A DNA stretch of 64,000 nucleotides from assembly GCF_000526155.1 (NCBI RefSeq), contig NZ_JAFN01000001.1, positions 3,288,264-3,352,263 of the forward strand. Reading direction: 5' to 3'. How positions within the stretch are numbered: the stretch's first letter is position 1; each line of letters begins with the position of its first letter. Of this stretch, positions 25,730-35,516 are shown piece after piece. Under the pieces are notes generated by a model, which worked only from the letters and a program-made list of their open reading frames with translations, was not told the origin of the DNA and made no database searches. This DNA is from Deferrisoma camini S3R1. Lineage in GTDB: Bacteria > Desulfobacterota > Deferrisomatia > Deferrisomatales > Deferrisomataceae. The translations under genes were made by a program, and so were the position numbers.

Positions 25730-25929
25730 AGCGACGGAAGGCGGGGACGGCTCGTCCCCCCGAGGGGGCTAAAGGTTCCCACCCCTCATGACGATAGATC
25801 TTTGCAAGTGCACGGGGCCGCTATCGTCGGATCGTCGCCCCTCCCCTTGCCCGCACAACCCCCTTTCGAACGCTACCCCCTGTTCGCCGACCCGGCCCCC
25901 GGGCCGGTGTGACGGAAAGGAGAAGGACC

Positions 25930-26334
25930 ATGCAGTGGGAACCCAAGATGGCCACGGGCATCGCCAAGATCGACGCCCAGCACAAGGAGCTGATCCGAAG
26001 GATCAACAAGCTGCTGGACGCGATGAAGGAGGGGCAGGGTCGGGAGATGGTGGGGGAGGTGCTGGAGTTTCTGGGGCGGTACGTGGTGGAGCACTTCGCC
26101 GACGAAGAGGCCCTGATGAAGAAGTACGGCTACCCCAAGTACCCCGAGCACAAGGCGATCCACGACCGGTTCAAGAAGGAGTTCGAGGCCCTGGCCGCCG
26201 AGAACGAGAAGAGGGCGGGGAGCCTGTCGCTCACGCTCCAGGTGCAGAACAAGGTCGTGGACTGGCTGCGCAACCACATCATGAACGTGGACGTGAAGAT
26301 GGCGGCCCAGTTGAAGGAGAAGGGAGCAGCCTGA
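25930..26334 (+). CDS. Bacteriohemerythrin
   Basis: 134 residues. The four-helix hemerythrin pattern is present: KIDAQHKELIRRIN, VVEHFADEEALM, YPEHKAIHDRF and LRNHIMNVD supply the His and acidic ligands of a di-iron site. No signal peptide, so it is a soluble cytoplasmic O2- or NO-binding protein. ATG 25930 follows GGAGAAGGA; an in-frame ATG at 25909 lacks an SD. It lies opposite the respiratory operon and before the HAO-like cytochrome, suggesting protection of anaerobic nitrogen respiration. Confidence 0.92.
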   Translation: MQWEPKMATGIAKIDAQHKELIRRINKLLDAMKEGQGREMVGEVLEFLGRYVVEHFADEEALMKKYGYPKYPEHKAIHDRFKKEFEALAAENEKRAGSLSLTLQVQNKVVDWLRNHIMNVDVKMAAQLKEKGAA

Positions 26335-26364
26335 CCGGTCTGTGCCCCGGGGCCCAATCCGGAC

Positions 26365-26396
26365 GAACGCCGCGTCCCCATGGGGGCGCGGCGTTC
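26365..26396 (+). terminator. Strong hairpin after hemerythrin
   Basis: GAACGCCGCG (26365-26374) and CGCGGCGTTC (26387-26396) form a 10-bp stem, extended by CCCC/GGGG in the loop region. No T-tract follows, so it may terminate weakly, stabilise the message or act with Rho. Confidence 0.5.
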
Positions 26397-26526
26397 GCTC
26401 GTCCAAGGGCTTGGGGAAAGGGGCGCCCTTGCGGTGCCCGCGGCCTGTGGTAAGGGATACCGGCGGCCCCGGCCCGGGGCCGGGCAGCAAACGGACCATT
26501 CCGGCATCGGAGAGAGGAGCGCGATC

Positions 26527-28023
26527 ATGAAGAGCCTGGGGGCGTTGGCCGCGGCCGTCGTGGTCGCCCTGGCTGCGGCACGGGTGGGGGCTTCGGAGAC
26601 ACCGGTGAGCGACGACACCGAGGCGTGCATCGGATGCCACGAGGAGGTGACCCCCGGCATCGTGGCGGACTGGCGCCGCAGCCGTCACGCCCACACCACG
26701 CCCGGGGAGGCGCTGGACCGGCCGAAGCTCGAGCGCAGAGTCTCGGCAGCCTCCGTGCCCGAGGCGCTCCGGACCGTGGTGGTGGGCTGCGCCGAGTGTC
26801 ACACCCGCAACCCCGACGCCCACCCCGACACCTTCGACCACAACGGGTTCCGGGTGCACATCGTGGTCACCCCGGCCGACTGCGCCACCTGCCACCCCGA
26901 GGAGCGCGAGCAGTACGGCCGCAACCTCATGGCCAACGCCCACGACAACCTGATGGGCAACCCGCTGTACGGGGCGTTGGTGGCGGCGGCGGCCGGGCCC
27001 ACCACGTACGACGGGCAGGGGTTGGTGGTGAGCCCCCCCGACGAGCGGACGCTCGGCGACGCCTGCCTCGCCTGCCACGGAACCCGGGTCACGGTGGACG
27101 GTATGGAGACCCGCGACACGGCCATGGGCGAGATGGAGTTCCCCAGGCTCCGGGGCTGGCCCAACCAGGGGGTGGGTCGGATCAACCCCGACGGCACCAA
27201 GGGGGCGTGCACCTCGTGTCACACCCGCCACCGGTTCTCGATCGAGGAGGCCCGCGAGCCGGACGCGTGCGAGCAGTGCCACAAGGGGCCGGACGTGCCG
27301 GCCTACAAGGTGTACGAGGTCAGCAAGCACAACGCCGTGTATCAGTCGTCCAGGGGCTCGTGGGACCTTGAGGGCGTTCCCTGGGTGGTGGGCCGGGACT
27401 TCACCGCTCCCACCTGCGCCACCTGCCACGCGAGCCTCATCGTGAGCCCGGGGGGAGACGTGCTGGCCCCGCGCACCCACGAGATGGCCGACCGGCTGAA
27501 GTACCGCCTGTTCGGGCTGCCCTACGCCACGGCCCACCCCCGCTCGGGCGACACCACGGTGATCCGGAACAAGGGGGGGCTCTCCCTCCCGTCGGAGCTG
27601 TCCGGGGAGCCGGTGGCCGAGTTCCTGATCGACGGGGCCGAGCAGGCCCGGCGGGAGGCTCGGATGCGCTCGGTGTGCTCGGGGTGCCACAGCGGCCAGT
27701 GGATCCGGGGCCACTTCGAGCGGCTGGACCACACGGTCCGGACCACCAACGCGCTGACGCTCGAGGCCACCAAGATCCTTCTGCGGGCCTGGGAGTCCGG
27801 GCTGGCCCGGGGGCCCGGCCAGGGCGGGAACCCCTTCGACGAGGCCATCGAGAAGATGTGGGTGGAGCAGTGGCTGTTCTACGCGAACTCCACCCGGTTC
27901 GCCTCGGCCATGGCCGGCGCGGACTACGGGGTGTTCGCCAACGGCCGGTGGTACCTGCAGAAGAACCTCGCCCTCATGAAGGACTGGCTGGGGTTCCTGT
28001 CGCGGCCCCCGACGGGCCGGTGA
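26527..28023 (+). CDS. Octaheme HAO-like cytochrome c (hydroxylamine oxidoreductase family)
   Basis: 498 residues from ATG 26527 (GGAGCG upstream). Signal peptide ending near VGA-S, then eight CXXCH motifs: CIGCH, CAECH, CATCH, CLACH, CTSCH, CEQCH, CATCH and CSGCH. The layout with RRSRHAHTTPGEA, a long C-terminal part containing CSGCHSGQWIRGHFER and no further membrane anchor matches the HAO family, and the organism's anaerobic gene set suggests the reductive epsilon-Hao branch. Expected activity: hydroxylamine (or nitrite) reduction to ammonium in the periplasm. I do not see an obvious cross-linking tyrosine, but alignment would be needed. Confidence 0.85.
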   Translation: MKSLGALAAAVVVALAAARVGASETPVSDDTEACIGCHEEVTPGIVADWRRSRHAHTTPGEALDRPKLERRVSAASVPEALRTVVVGCAECHTRNPDAHPDTFDHNGFRVHIVVTPADCATCHPEEREQYGRNLMANAHDNLMGNPLYGALVAAAAGPTTYDGQGLVVSPPDERTLGDACLACHGTRVTVDGMETRDTAMGEMEFPRLRGWPNQGVGRINPDGTKGACTSCHTRHRFSIEEAREPDACEQCHKGPDVPAYKVYEVSKHNAVYQSSRGSWDLEGVPWVVGRDFTAPTCATCHASLIVSPGGDVLAPRTHEMADRLKYRLFGLPYATAHPRSGDTTVIRNKGGLSLPSELSGEPVAEFLIDGAEQARREARMRSVCSGCHSGQWIRGHFERLDHTVRTTNALTLEATKILLRAWESGLARGPGQGGNPFDEAIEKMWVEQWLFYANSTRFASAMAGADYGVFANGRWYLQKNLALMKDWLGFLSRPPTGR

Positions 28024-28102
28024 CCGGGGGTTTGGCCCAGGGGGCGGGTCGCGGTATCATTCGCGGCCGCTTTTTTCCACGAAACGGGAAGGAGAACGCC
28101 CC

Positions 28103-28534
28103 ATGCCCCACGTCACCAGGATCAAGGTCCGGGGGTACCACCTGGATCTCTACGGACACGTCAACAACGCCCGGTACCTGGAGTTCCTCGAGGAGGGCCG
28201 GTGGAGCTGGGTGGAGGAGCGCGGAGACCTGGCCGGGTTCATGAAGGGGGGGTACGGGTTCTCCGTGGTGAACATCAACATCAACTACCGCCGGCCCGCC
28301 TTCCTGGGCGACGAGCTGGAGATCCTCACCTCCCTGAAGGGGCTGGGGAACCGCTCGGGCGTGGTGCGCCAGGTGGTGCGCCTGGCCGGCACCGACACCG
28401 TGGTGGCCGAGGCCGACGTGACCTTCGTGGTGGTGTCGGCCCAAACCGGCCGGGCCGTGCCCCTGGATGGGGAGGTGCGGGCCCTCCTGGCGGGGTTGGA
28501 GGCGGACCGCAGCGGGGATTCGGCGGAGTCGTAG
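28103..28534 (+). CDS. Acyl-CoA thioesterase, 4HBT/YbgC type
   Basis: 143 residues of the hotdog-fold family. The motif YHLDLYGHVNNARYLEFLEE contains the catalytic aspartate and HVNNARY typical of 4-hydroxybenzoyl-CoA thioesterase/YbgC proteins, and INYRRPAFLGDELEI follows as expected. It would hydrolyse acyl-CoA in the cytoplasm; substrate unknown. GGAAGGAGAAC precedes ATG 28103. A bidirectional terminator ends it, so it may form an operon only with the HAO-like gene 79 bases upstream. Confidence 0.88.
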   Translation: MPHVTRIKVRGYHLDLYGHVNNARYLEFLEEGRWSWVEERGDLAGFMKGGYGFSVVNININYRRPAFLGDELEILTSLKGLGNRSGVVRQVVRLAGTDTVVAEADVTFVVVSAQTGRAVPLDGEVRALLAGLEADRSGDSAES

Positions 28535-28560
28535 CCTCCTTGGGCCGTGCCCGGGGGAAA

Positions 28561-28592
28561 AAGGAAGGGCCCCGAGGGGCCCTTCCTTTCTT
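28561..28592. terminator. Bidirectional intrinsic terminator
   Basis: Perfect 13-bp stem AAGGAAGGGCCCC (28561-28573) with its complement at 28576-28588 and a 2-base loop. On the plus strand TTTCTT follows; on the minus strand a run of five T follows. It serves both the thioesterase gene and the convergent giant lipoprotein gene. Confidence 0.88.
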
Positions 28593-28610
28593 GCAGATGG
28601 GGTTTCCGGC

Positions 28611-31600
28611 TTACGGGGGGCCGAGGGTCCACGAGGTGCGTTTCCACGCCATCTCCTCCACGGCCGGCACCTCCATCAGGTCGATCGGCTGCCACCCGTA
28701 GGACGAGATCTCCTCGAGGGTGCCGCCCTCCCGGAGGACCTCCCGGACGAAGGCGTCGTAGCCGCCCGTCAGGCGCATGCAGGTGACCCGGGCCGTGACC
28801 TTGCTCACGGCATCCGTGGCGGGGTAGGTCTGGGTGTCGGCGCTTCCCTCTCCCCCGTAGGTCACGGTCATCTCGGGCAGGGGATAGCCCAGGGTGAGCT
28901 CGGTGATCGAGCCGTCCGTCAGGTAGTTCTCCCACCGGGTGCGGTCGGCCCACCCGTCGCCGTTCGTGTCGAACTCCACGTCCACGTCCACCGCGCAGGC
29001 GTCGGCGTTCGAGGCCTGGTAGCGTACCGTGACCGTCTTGCCCTCGGTGTCCACGGTGATCTCCGGATCCGACACGGTCACGGCCACGCCCGGCGCGGCG
29101 AGGTCCAGGGGGTCGGGCAGCGCCTCGGGCGCCCAGGAGCGGTAGAACCCGAACCCGTCCCGTTGGTCCGTGCCGTCGAACATCAGGTGCACCGTGCTCT
29201 CGTCCTGCACTGTGAGCACCGACCCGGTGGCGGCGGCGCCCTCGGACACACTCTGCATGGACCGCACCCGGATCCCCGACGCCCCCACAACCTCCGCCCG
29301 TAGATAGCCTGGGGGCGCGTTCTCCAGCCCCAGGGGAGACTCCGGGTCGAGCCCCGAAAGATCCACGGGCACGGGGTCGGACGCCCCCACCGTGTCCGCG
29401 TCCAGGGGGACCTCCACGGTCCAGTAGGAGCCGTCGTCGAGTGGGGCAGCGAACTCCAGCACGTAGTCCGCCCCCGGCACCACCGGGATCTGTACCCTGC
29501 CCTGGTCATCCTGGGGAAGCTCGTGGGTTTCCCCGAACCGAAGCTCCATCCCGTCGACGAGGATCGCCACGTCGGACAGCTCGACTTGGATGCCGGCGGG
29601 CGAGGCGATCTCCAATGACCGCAGCGCCACCGCGTCCGTCTCGCCCAGGGAGAACGCGTCCTCCCCGGAGCTCTTGAACCCGAAGTACTCGTAGTCGCAG
29701 GTGTACGTGGAGTCGTTCCACTGACCCAGCATGGCGAGCAGGTTCACCCGCCCGTCCGACGTCGTAAAGGCCCACAGCGGCTCGATGTCCAGGGAGGACA
29801 GCGGGGAATCCACGTTCGACCCCCAGTACCCGAAGTTGCGGGGCCACTGCCCGTAGAGAAGGAGCCCGCAGCTGTAGGCCGCAGGGAACCGGACCGTGCG
29901 TGACGAGCCGGTCTCCCAGGAGTCCAGACCCACCTCATACGTGCCGGGGGTCTCGATCTGGACCAGGGTATCGGACACGTTGCCCCAGCTCTCTCCGTGG
30001 AACCCGTAAAACGCCGGCCCCGCAAACGTCAGCTGGGAGCTCAGCCCCTGCAGGTCCTCCGAGTTCACGGCAGGATCGTCCACCGGAGTGCTCGCAAACC
30101 ACAGGCCTCCGCCGTGGCCGATCACGTCCGACAGGGCGTCGAAGTCCACCTCCGGTCCGAGGCCGTCGGACCGGACCTCCTTGAACTGGAACACCACGCC
30201 CGCTTCGTCCGGATCCAGGACGTACACCGTGACGCTCTTGGTCGAGCTCTGGCCCGCGTCGTCGGTGACCTCCGCGGTCAGCGTGTAGGTGCCCGGGTCC
30301 TGGAAGGTATGGGATAGGGTGGCGCCCGATCCGATCGGTTCGTCGTCCAGGTACCACGCGTACCCGGTGATCTCCCCGTCGTCGTCGGCCTCGGCCGTTG
30401 CCGTGACGTCCAGGGGGGCCACGCCCGAACCGGGCTCCACCCGAACGGACACGATCGTCGGCGGCCGGTCCTGGACCAGCACCGGTACCGAAGACGAGGC
30501 AGTGAGCCCGCCCGCATCCGTCACCTCCACCCGCACGGTGTGGGTGGCCTCCGCCTCGAAGGCATGGGTGAAGGTGCTCGCGGTGCCGGCGCTCACGGGC
30601 TCACCGTCCACGAACCACCGGTAGTACAGGCTCTCGCCCTCCCGGGCGTCCGGATCCTCGGCATCCGCAGCAAACGTGACCTCCAGCGGCGGTCGGCCCG
30701 AGGCGGGGTCGGCCGTGAGGGCGTGGATCACCGGCGGGTCGGCCGTGACCGTCACGGCGTACGTGGCCGTGGACACGACCCCCCGGCTGTCCTCCGCCTC
30801 CACCCTCACGGTGTAGGAGCCGGCCTCCGCAAAGGTCCACGCGGCCTGCAGCGGATCGTCCGTGGGAACCGGCCGGAACCCGCCCTCCGGGCCATCCACG
30901 CTCCACCGGACCTCCGCCACCTCCACGCCCTCCGGCACCGCGGCCCCCAGGGTCACCACGTCGCCCGCCCGGGCCGTAGGCTCGTCCACCCCGTCCGCGC
31001 GGCCCACCTCCAAGAGTACCGGGGAGTAGGCCTGGAAGCTCACCTCCCGCACCACCTTGTGGGCCTCGGCCGTCTCCTGGGCGTTTCGAATCTCGACCCG
31101 CACGGTGTGTTCGCCCTCGGTGTCCGGGGTGTAGGTGAACGCTGGGCTCGTGCCCTCCCCTTGGTCCACGCCGTCCACGAGCCACCGGAATCGCAGGTCT
31201 GCATCGTCGGGCTGGGTGGTCACCTCCACCGAGAGCGCCACCTCGTCGCCCACGAGCACCCAGCCGCCGGAGGCGGCAAAGGCATCCAGGGGGTCGCCGT
31301 TCACCCGGAGCTCGCCGTCGAACGGAGCCGTGACCTCGATCACCCGTGAGAGCGACGCGCTCATCCCCCTGGCATCCTGGGCCCACACCGACACCGTGTA
31401 GCTGCCCGGCTTGTCCAGAACGAGGGGGATGGCCCCGTCCTCGGGGAGTTCCGCGTTCCAGGCGATCGTCTCGGACCACCACCACCGGTTGCCCGACCGG
31501 TAGGTCACCGAGTACGTGCCTTCCGCGATCGAACCGCCCCCTTCCTCGTACCCGCCGGGGCCGTTGTCGCTCTTGACCTGCACGGTCACGTCCAGGCCGG

Positions 31601-34600
31601 GGGCGTCCCCGGCCGGGAGCTCCACCCAGGTGTTGCCGTCCTCGTCTTGGTGAAGCGCGTCTTCCGGCAGGGACACCTCGAACCGCAAGGGGTAGAGCAC
31701 GTGCACCGTGGTGGTGAGGGCCGTCTCGAGCCCCCGGGAGTCCACCGCTTTGTAGGTGACCGCGAAGTCCCCGGGGTCGGTGTAGCGGCACGCGGGGAGG
31801 TCCCAGACGCTGGCGGCCTCGGCCGGGGATTCGCCGTTACCGCAGTCGAGCTCGAAGTGGTCCAGGTCGCCGTTGGGGTCTCGGAACCAGACCCGCCCGG
31901 CCATCCACACGTCCACCCGCTCTTGCCATCCGTCGGTGTCCGCATCGTACGCCCGGTACAGGGACACCACGTACTCGTCGTCGAGCCCGCCGCCCGCCAC
32001 TTCCGGCGGAACCGGGTTGGGTTCCACGGTGAACTCGGCGGTTTCCCGGTCCGTGAGCCACGTGCGATCCGTCACCGAGGCGATGACCACGCACCGGAGC
32101 GTGCCCTCGAGCAGGGTGTAGGCCGGATCGGTGCCGATGGACCAGGTTCCGTCGGGCTCGGCCCTCACGGCCAACCAGCGGCGGGTGCCCGCCTCGTCCG
32201 AGCAGTCCAAGGTGATGTTGCGGGAGCGGATCGTGTCGTCGCCGTCGGGGTCCGACGCGTCCAGGCTCACCACCACCGGGCTGCCGGCCTGGACCTCGTC
32301 GGCGCTCAGGGTAAGGGCATCGATCGAGGGCGGGGTGCTCTGCACGTCGATCCCCAGGTCCACCACCCGGGGCGGCACCGTGTCGTCGTCCGCCACGGAC
32401 AGGGTCACCCGGAGGGTGTACCGGCCCAGGTCCACGTCGTCTGCCACCGTGAACGAAAACGACTCCCCCGACCCTTCCTCGATCGGCACCGATTCGTCGG
32501 ACACCCAACCCCGGTACAGGGCGTAGGAGATCGCGAGCGTCCGGCCGCTGGCGCTTCCGGCCCACTCGTCCGGTCGAACGGTCAGCGACTCCCCCCGCCG
32601 GAGCCTCGTCAGCCAAGGTACGTTCCCGTAGTCCACCGTCACCTGGTCCTGGACCTCGATCGTTCCCAGGTCCAGGGCCCCTTCGCGGAGCGTACCGCTT
32701 CCACCCAGCCCGAAGGACGGCAGCTGGTACGGCACCCACGTGGAGTCGGAAAACCACGAGATCTCGCCCTCGAACCGCCCGTCGGGGCCGGTGCGCAGCT
32801 CGGTGCCGGCCACCACCACCGGCACGTCCGGCAGGGGTGCGCCCCCCTTGCTCTGCACCAGCCCCTGCACGGTCACGTTGGGCTCCAGGTCCAAGGTCCA
32901 GGTGCCCAGGTAGAGCGCCGGGGCCTGGGGGCTGCCGGGCCCGAACGAGGTCACCGTCGGAACAGGGATGAACGAGGCGTCCACCCCCAGATCCGACCGG
33001 CCTTCCAACGGGACCCAGTCGGTGCCGTCGTAGTACTCCAGCATGACCACCGCGTCCCCGCCCACGTACTCGGGCTTCCCGGGCCAGTCCTCCACAGGGT
33101 GGAACTCGCCCTGGTCGTCGAAGTAGCCCCATTGGTACCGCCGCATGTGCGACGCCCCGAGCAGGAGCCCGCCCAGTTCGTCGTACGAGGCCAACACCTC
33201 GTCCGCCACGTCGTCCACCGCGGCCGCCTCCTCCTCGGGGGTCTGCGGATCGGGCTCGGTGAGCGGCGCCGCCCGGGTCACACGCCGGTTCAGGCGGCTG
33301 CCCAGGGTGCTGGCGAGGCTCTTGATGTTCTCCATGGTCTCCCGGAGCTGTTTGGCCAGGTTCCAGAAGTCGCGCCAGCTTCCCGTCCCTTTTTTGTACG
33401 CCCGGTAGGCTTGAAGGGCCTGCGAGGCCAGCTCCTTGGCCGACTTGATCTGACCGGGAATCTCGCCGAGCTCCTGGGCCACGCCGTCGGTGTTCGCCAC
33501 AACGTCCAGGAACTCCAGGCCTTTGGTGGCCGCGTACTCGAAGTCCAGGTTGGTAGGGTTGTAGGCGTCCACCGCGATCTGCATCAGGAACGCGGTGACC
33601 TGCTTGGCCTTGGACGACCGGTTCACGGCTTCGGCCGCGGCCGCGACGGCCCCCTTGCAGAGGTCGGGGGTCTTGGAGCAGTCCAGCCCCTCGGTGTTGA
33701 TGAAGGCGTCGTTGATTTCTTTCCTCCGGAAGATATCCATCAGTCCCCGTTTGAACTCGCTCTCCTCCGAGGAGATCTCCACCATCTGGTTCTCCTCGTA
33801 GCGGCGTAGGGCCTCCAGAAGGGCGGTCAGGGCGTCGGGGTTTTTGGAGTGCATCACGGCGTACAGGTACCGGGAGCGTTCCTCGGCCGAGATGCTCCGG
33901 TCCAGCACCCTGCGGATGATGCTGTCGGCCGTGGCGGCCCGGTAGGTGTGGAGGTTGGGGTCGGGGCGGTTGCTGTAGTCCGAGGTCCGGCCGCCGCGCC
34001 TCGTGCGCACGCGCACCGAGACGTTCTTCACGCGGTTGCCGTTCCGGTCCCGGAGCCTGGCGTGGTAGCTGACCGAGTACCCGGAGCGGTCGCAGTTCCA
34101 GGTGGTAAAGTGGTGCACCGTTCCCACCCCGAACACCGGGGTGTCGGTGTCGTCCCCGGCCCGGAGCCGCGCGAGGTCGTCCTGGGTGAGCACGTTTCCG
34201 TACGGGTCCTCGAGATGGCCGTAGGCCGGGCTGCCGTCGGCCGTGCGGTGGAGTCGCCAGGTTCCTGCTGCTTCGTCATAGTAGAAGAGCGGAATCTCCA
34301 CCTCAGGGGTCTCGGGATCCTCGTCCACCAGCGTCTCATACGCCTCGGCCGGAATCGCGATCCGGATCCGGATGTCCCGGTCCCGATCGGTGGGGTCGGT
34401 GAGGAGCTTGTTGCCGAGCTCGTCGTATAGGGTGATCTCGGAGGCGGCGTAGGTGCTTAGCACCTCCACCGGGCTGTCGCCGGAGCCCTCGGCCTTGAAA
34501 CCGCCGGGCATGGTGTCGGGGTCGTTGGCCGTGTCCAGGTAGGCCACGCTTGCGTACAGCCGCTGGGTGCCGGCCGGTAGCTCCAACCCCCGCAGGCTGA

Positions 34601-35294
34601 ATGACATCCGGGCGAGCTCCTGGCCGGCGCCGGAAAAGGGCGAGGGCTCGGAGCCCCAGAACACCCGTGCCGCGCGGCGGCCCGTGGCCCGGTCGCGTAC
34701 CAGGCTCACGGTGACCGTGCGGTCGGTGTCGAGCACCACTCGACCCGCGCGTGCCGGCGAGGCCGACACCCCGTCCAGGTCCACCGCGGCCACCGCGCCC
34801 TCGGACAAGACCGGGTCCATTAGGATGGACCCCTCGACGTCCTCGTACCGCTTCACAAAGGTGCTGTACCCGGGCTTCTCCACCCGGACCTCCACCGTCT
34901 TGCCCTCGGCTTCGGCCGGCAGGCTGACAACGAAGCCGCCGCTTTCATCGGTGCGCACGGTGAACACCTCGGTCTCCGGGGCGAACAGGCCGTCCCCGTC
35001 CAGGTCCACCGACACCCGCACGACCGCGTTCTCCACGGCGGAGAGTTCCGATCGGGCCAGGCGCGCCGCGCCGGCGCTGGACAGATCCCGGACCGTTCCG
35101 GACACGGTCAGGGCGCTCTCGGTCGTCGATGCCGCCGAGGGTTGGGTTCCTCCTGAGCCGCCTCCCCCACCCCCGCAGCCGGCGGCGGCCAAGACGAGCA
35201 GGCTGATCAGTCCGAGCCGCATCCGCTGGGAAAGCACGCCCCTCCCTTCGCGGGCCCCCCGCACCGGTCCGATTGTCGGCAGTTTCCACACCAT
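28611..35294 (-). CDS. Giant PKD/Ig-repeat lipoprotein (2227 residues)
   Basis: A lipoprotein signal (LISLLVLAAAGC, Cys about 40) is followed by a Gly/Ser linker, a carboxypeptidase-regulatory-like domain (VRVSVDLDGDGLF, ESGGFVVSLP), a helical region near 480-690, and then many Ig/PKD-like repeats, best seen around 1700-1830 (YYRWFVDGEPVSAGTASTFT, YAWYLDDEPIGSGATLSHTF, TYTLTAEVTDDAG). The final 400 residues contain extra beta-rich segments with few Cys. The protein is acidic and Asp-rich, suiting calcium-binding outside the cell. Function is probably surface adhesion or carbohydrate/matrix contact. ATG 35294 has the best SD (AGGAGAGG); GTG 35237 and ATG 35222 give shorter signal peptides. A membrane LuxR-type regulator lies divergently. 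Confidence 0.85.
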   Translation of the reverse strand: MVWKLPTIGPVRGAREGRGVLSQRMRLGLISLLVLAAAGCGGGGGGSGGTQPSAASTTESALTVSGTVRDLSSAGAARLARSELSAVENAVVRVSVDLDGDGLFAPETEVFTVRTDESGGFVVSLPAEAEGKTVEVRVEKPGYSTFVKRYEDVEGSILMDPVLSEGAVAAVDLDGVSASPARAGRVVLDTDRTVTVSLVRDRATGRRAARVFWGSEPSPFSGAGQELARMSFSLRGLELPAGTQRLYASVAYLDTANDPDTMPGGFKAEGSGDSPVEVLSTYAASEITLYDELGNKLLTDPTDRDRDIRIRIAIPAEAYETLVDEDPETPEVEIPLFYYDEAAGTWRLHRTADGSPAYGHLEDPYGNVLTQDDLARLRAGDDTDTPVFGVGTVHHFTTWNCDRSGYSVSYHARLRDRNGNRVKNVSVRVRTRRGGRTSDYSNRPDPNLHTYRAATADSIIRRVLDRSISAEERSRYLYAVMHSKNPDALTALLEALRRYEENQMVEISSEESEFKRGLMDIFRRKEINDAFINTEGLDCSKTPDLCKGAVAAAAEAVNRSSKAKQVTAFLMQIAVDAYNPTNLDFEYAATKGLEFLDVVANTDGVAQELGEIPGQIKSAKELASQALQAYRAYKKGTGSWRDFWNLAKQLRETMENIKSLASTLGSRLNRRVTRAAPLTEPDPQTPEEEAAAVDDVADEVLASYDELGGLLLGASHMRRYQWGYFDDQGEFHPVEDWPGKPEYVGGDAVVMLEYYDGTDWVPLEGRSDLGVDASFIPVPTVTSFGPGSPQAPALYLGTWTLDLEPNVTVQGLVQSKGGAPLPDVPVVVAGTELRTGPDGRFEGEISWFSDSTWVPYQLPSFGLGGSGTLREGALDLGTIEVQDQVTVDYGNVPWLTRLRRGESLTVRPDEWAGSASGRTLAISYALYRGWVSDESVPIEEGSGESFSFTVADDVDLGRYTLRVTLSVADDDTVPPRVVDLGIDVQSTPPSIDALTLSADEVQAGSPVVVSLDASDPDGDDTIRSRNITLDCSDEAGTRRWLAVRAEPDGTWSIGTDPAYTLLEGTLRCVVIASVTDRTWLTDRETAEFTVEPNPVPPEVAGGGLDDEYVVSLYRAYDADTDGWQERVDVWMAGRVWFRDPNGDLDHFELDCGNGESPAEAASVWDLPACRYTDPGDFAVTYKAVDSRGLETALTTTVHVLYPLRFEVSLPEDALHQDEDGNTWVELPAGDAPGLDVTVQVKSDNGPGGYEEGGGSIAEGTYSVTYRSGNRWWWSETIAWNAELPEDGAIPLVLDKPGSYTVSVWAQDARGMSASLSRVIEVTAPFDGELRVNGDPLDAFAASGGWVLVGDEVALSVEVTTQPDDADLRFRWLVDGVDQGEGTSPAFTYTPDTEGEHTVRVEIRNAQETAEAHKVVREVSFQAYSPVLLEVGRADGVDEPTARAGDVVTLGAAVPEGVEVAEVRWSVDGPEGGFRPVPTDDPLQAAWTFAEAGSYTVRVEAEDSRGVVSTATYAVTVTADPPVIHALTADPASGRPPLEVTFAADAEDPDAREGESLYYRWFVDGEPVSAGTASTFTHAFEAEATHTVRVEVTDAGGLTASSSVPVLVQDRPPTIVSVRVEPGSGVAPLDVTATAEADDDGEITGYAWYLDDEPIGSGATLSHTFQDPGTYTLTAEVTDDAGQSSTKSVTVYVLDPDEAGVVFQFKEVRSDGLGPEVDFDALSDVIGHGGGLWFASTPVDDPAVNSEDLQGLSSQLTFAGPAFYGFHGESWGNVSDTLVQIETPGTYEVGLDSWETGSSRTVRFPAAYSCGLLLYGQWPRNFGYWGSNVDSPLSSLDIEPLWAFTTSDGRVNLLAMLGQWNDSTYTCDYEYFGFKSSGEDAFSLGETDAVALRSLEIASPAGIQVELSDVAILVDGMELRFGETHELPQDDQGRVQIPVVPGADYVLEFAAPLDDGSYWTVEVPLDADTVGASDPVPVDLSGLDPESPLGLENAPPGYLRAEVVGASGIRVRSMQSVSEGAAATGSVLTVQDESTVHLMFDGTDQRDGFGFYRSWAPEALPDPLDLAAPGVAVTVSDPEITVDTEGKTVTVRYQASNADACAVDVDVEFDTNGDGWADRTRWENYLTDGSITELTLGYPLPEMTVTYGGEGSADTQTYPATDAVSKVTARVTCMRLTGGYDAFVREVLREGGTLEEISSYGWQPIDLMEVPAVEEMAWKRTSWTLGPP

Positions 35295-35401
35295 GGATCC
35301 TCTCCTCTCCTTGGGACGGGGCCGCCGGCCAGGCCGGCGGACGGGAAGGGTCTGGCGCCCCCAGCTAAGGTTCTGTATCGGACGCCGAGAACGGGCGAAA
35401 A

Positions 35402-35451
35402 GTCGTCCACCGTGTCATCCGCCGGAAATCGTGTCGTCCACGGTGTCGTCC
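35402..35451. promoter_or_regulatory. Duplicated operator-like sequence in the divergent promoter
   Basis: GTCGTCCACCGTGTCATCC starts at 35402 and GTCGTCCACGGTGTCGTCC starts at 35433, a 31-base spacing, close to three helical turns. Each unit is itself a half-repeat of GTCGTCC/GTGTC. It lies between the giant lipoprotein gene and the LuxR-type regulator gene, where an autoregulatory activator would bind. Confidence 0.5.
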
Positions 35452-35516
35452 AGGAGGAGTCGGGCGCCGACGCGTTTGCTTGTATTTCTCGTTTTCTTGG
35501 GGGTAAAGTAGCCGCC

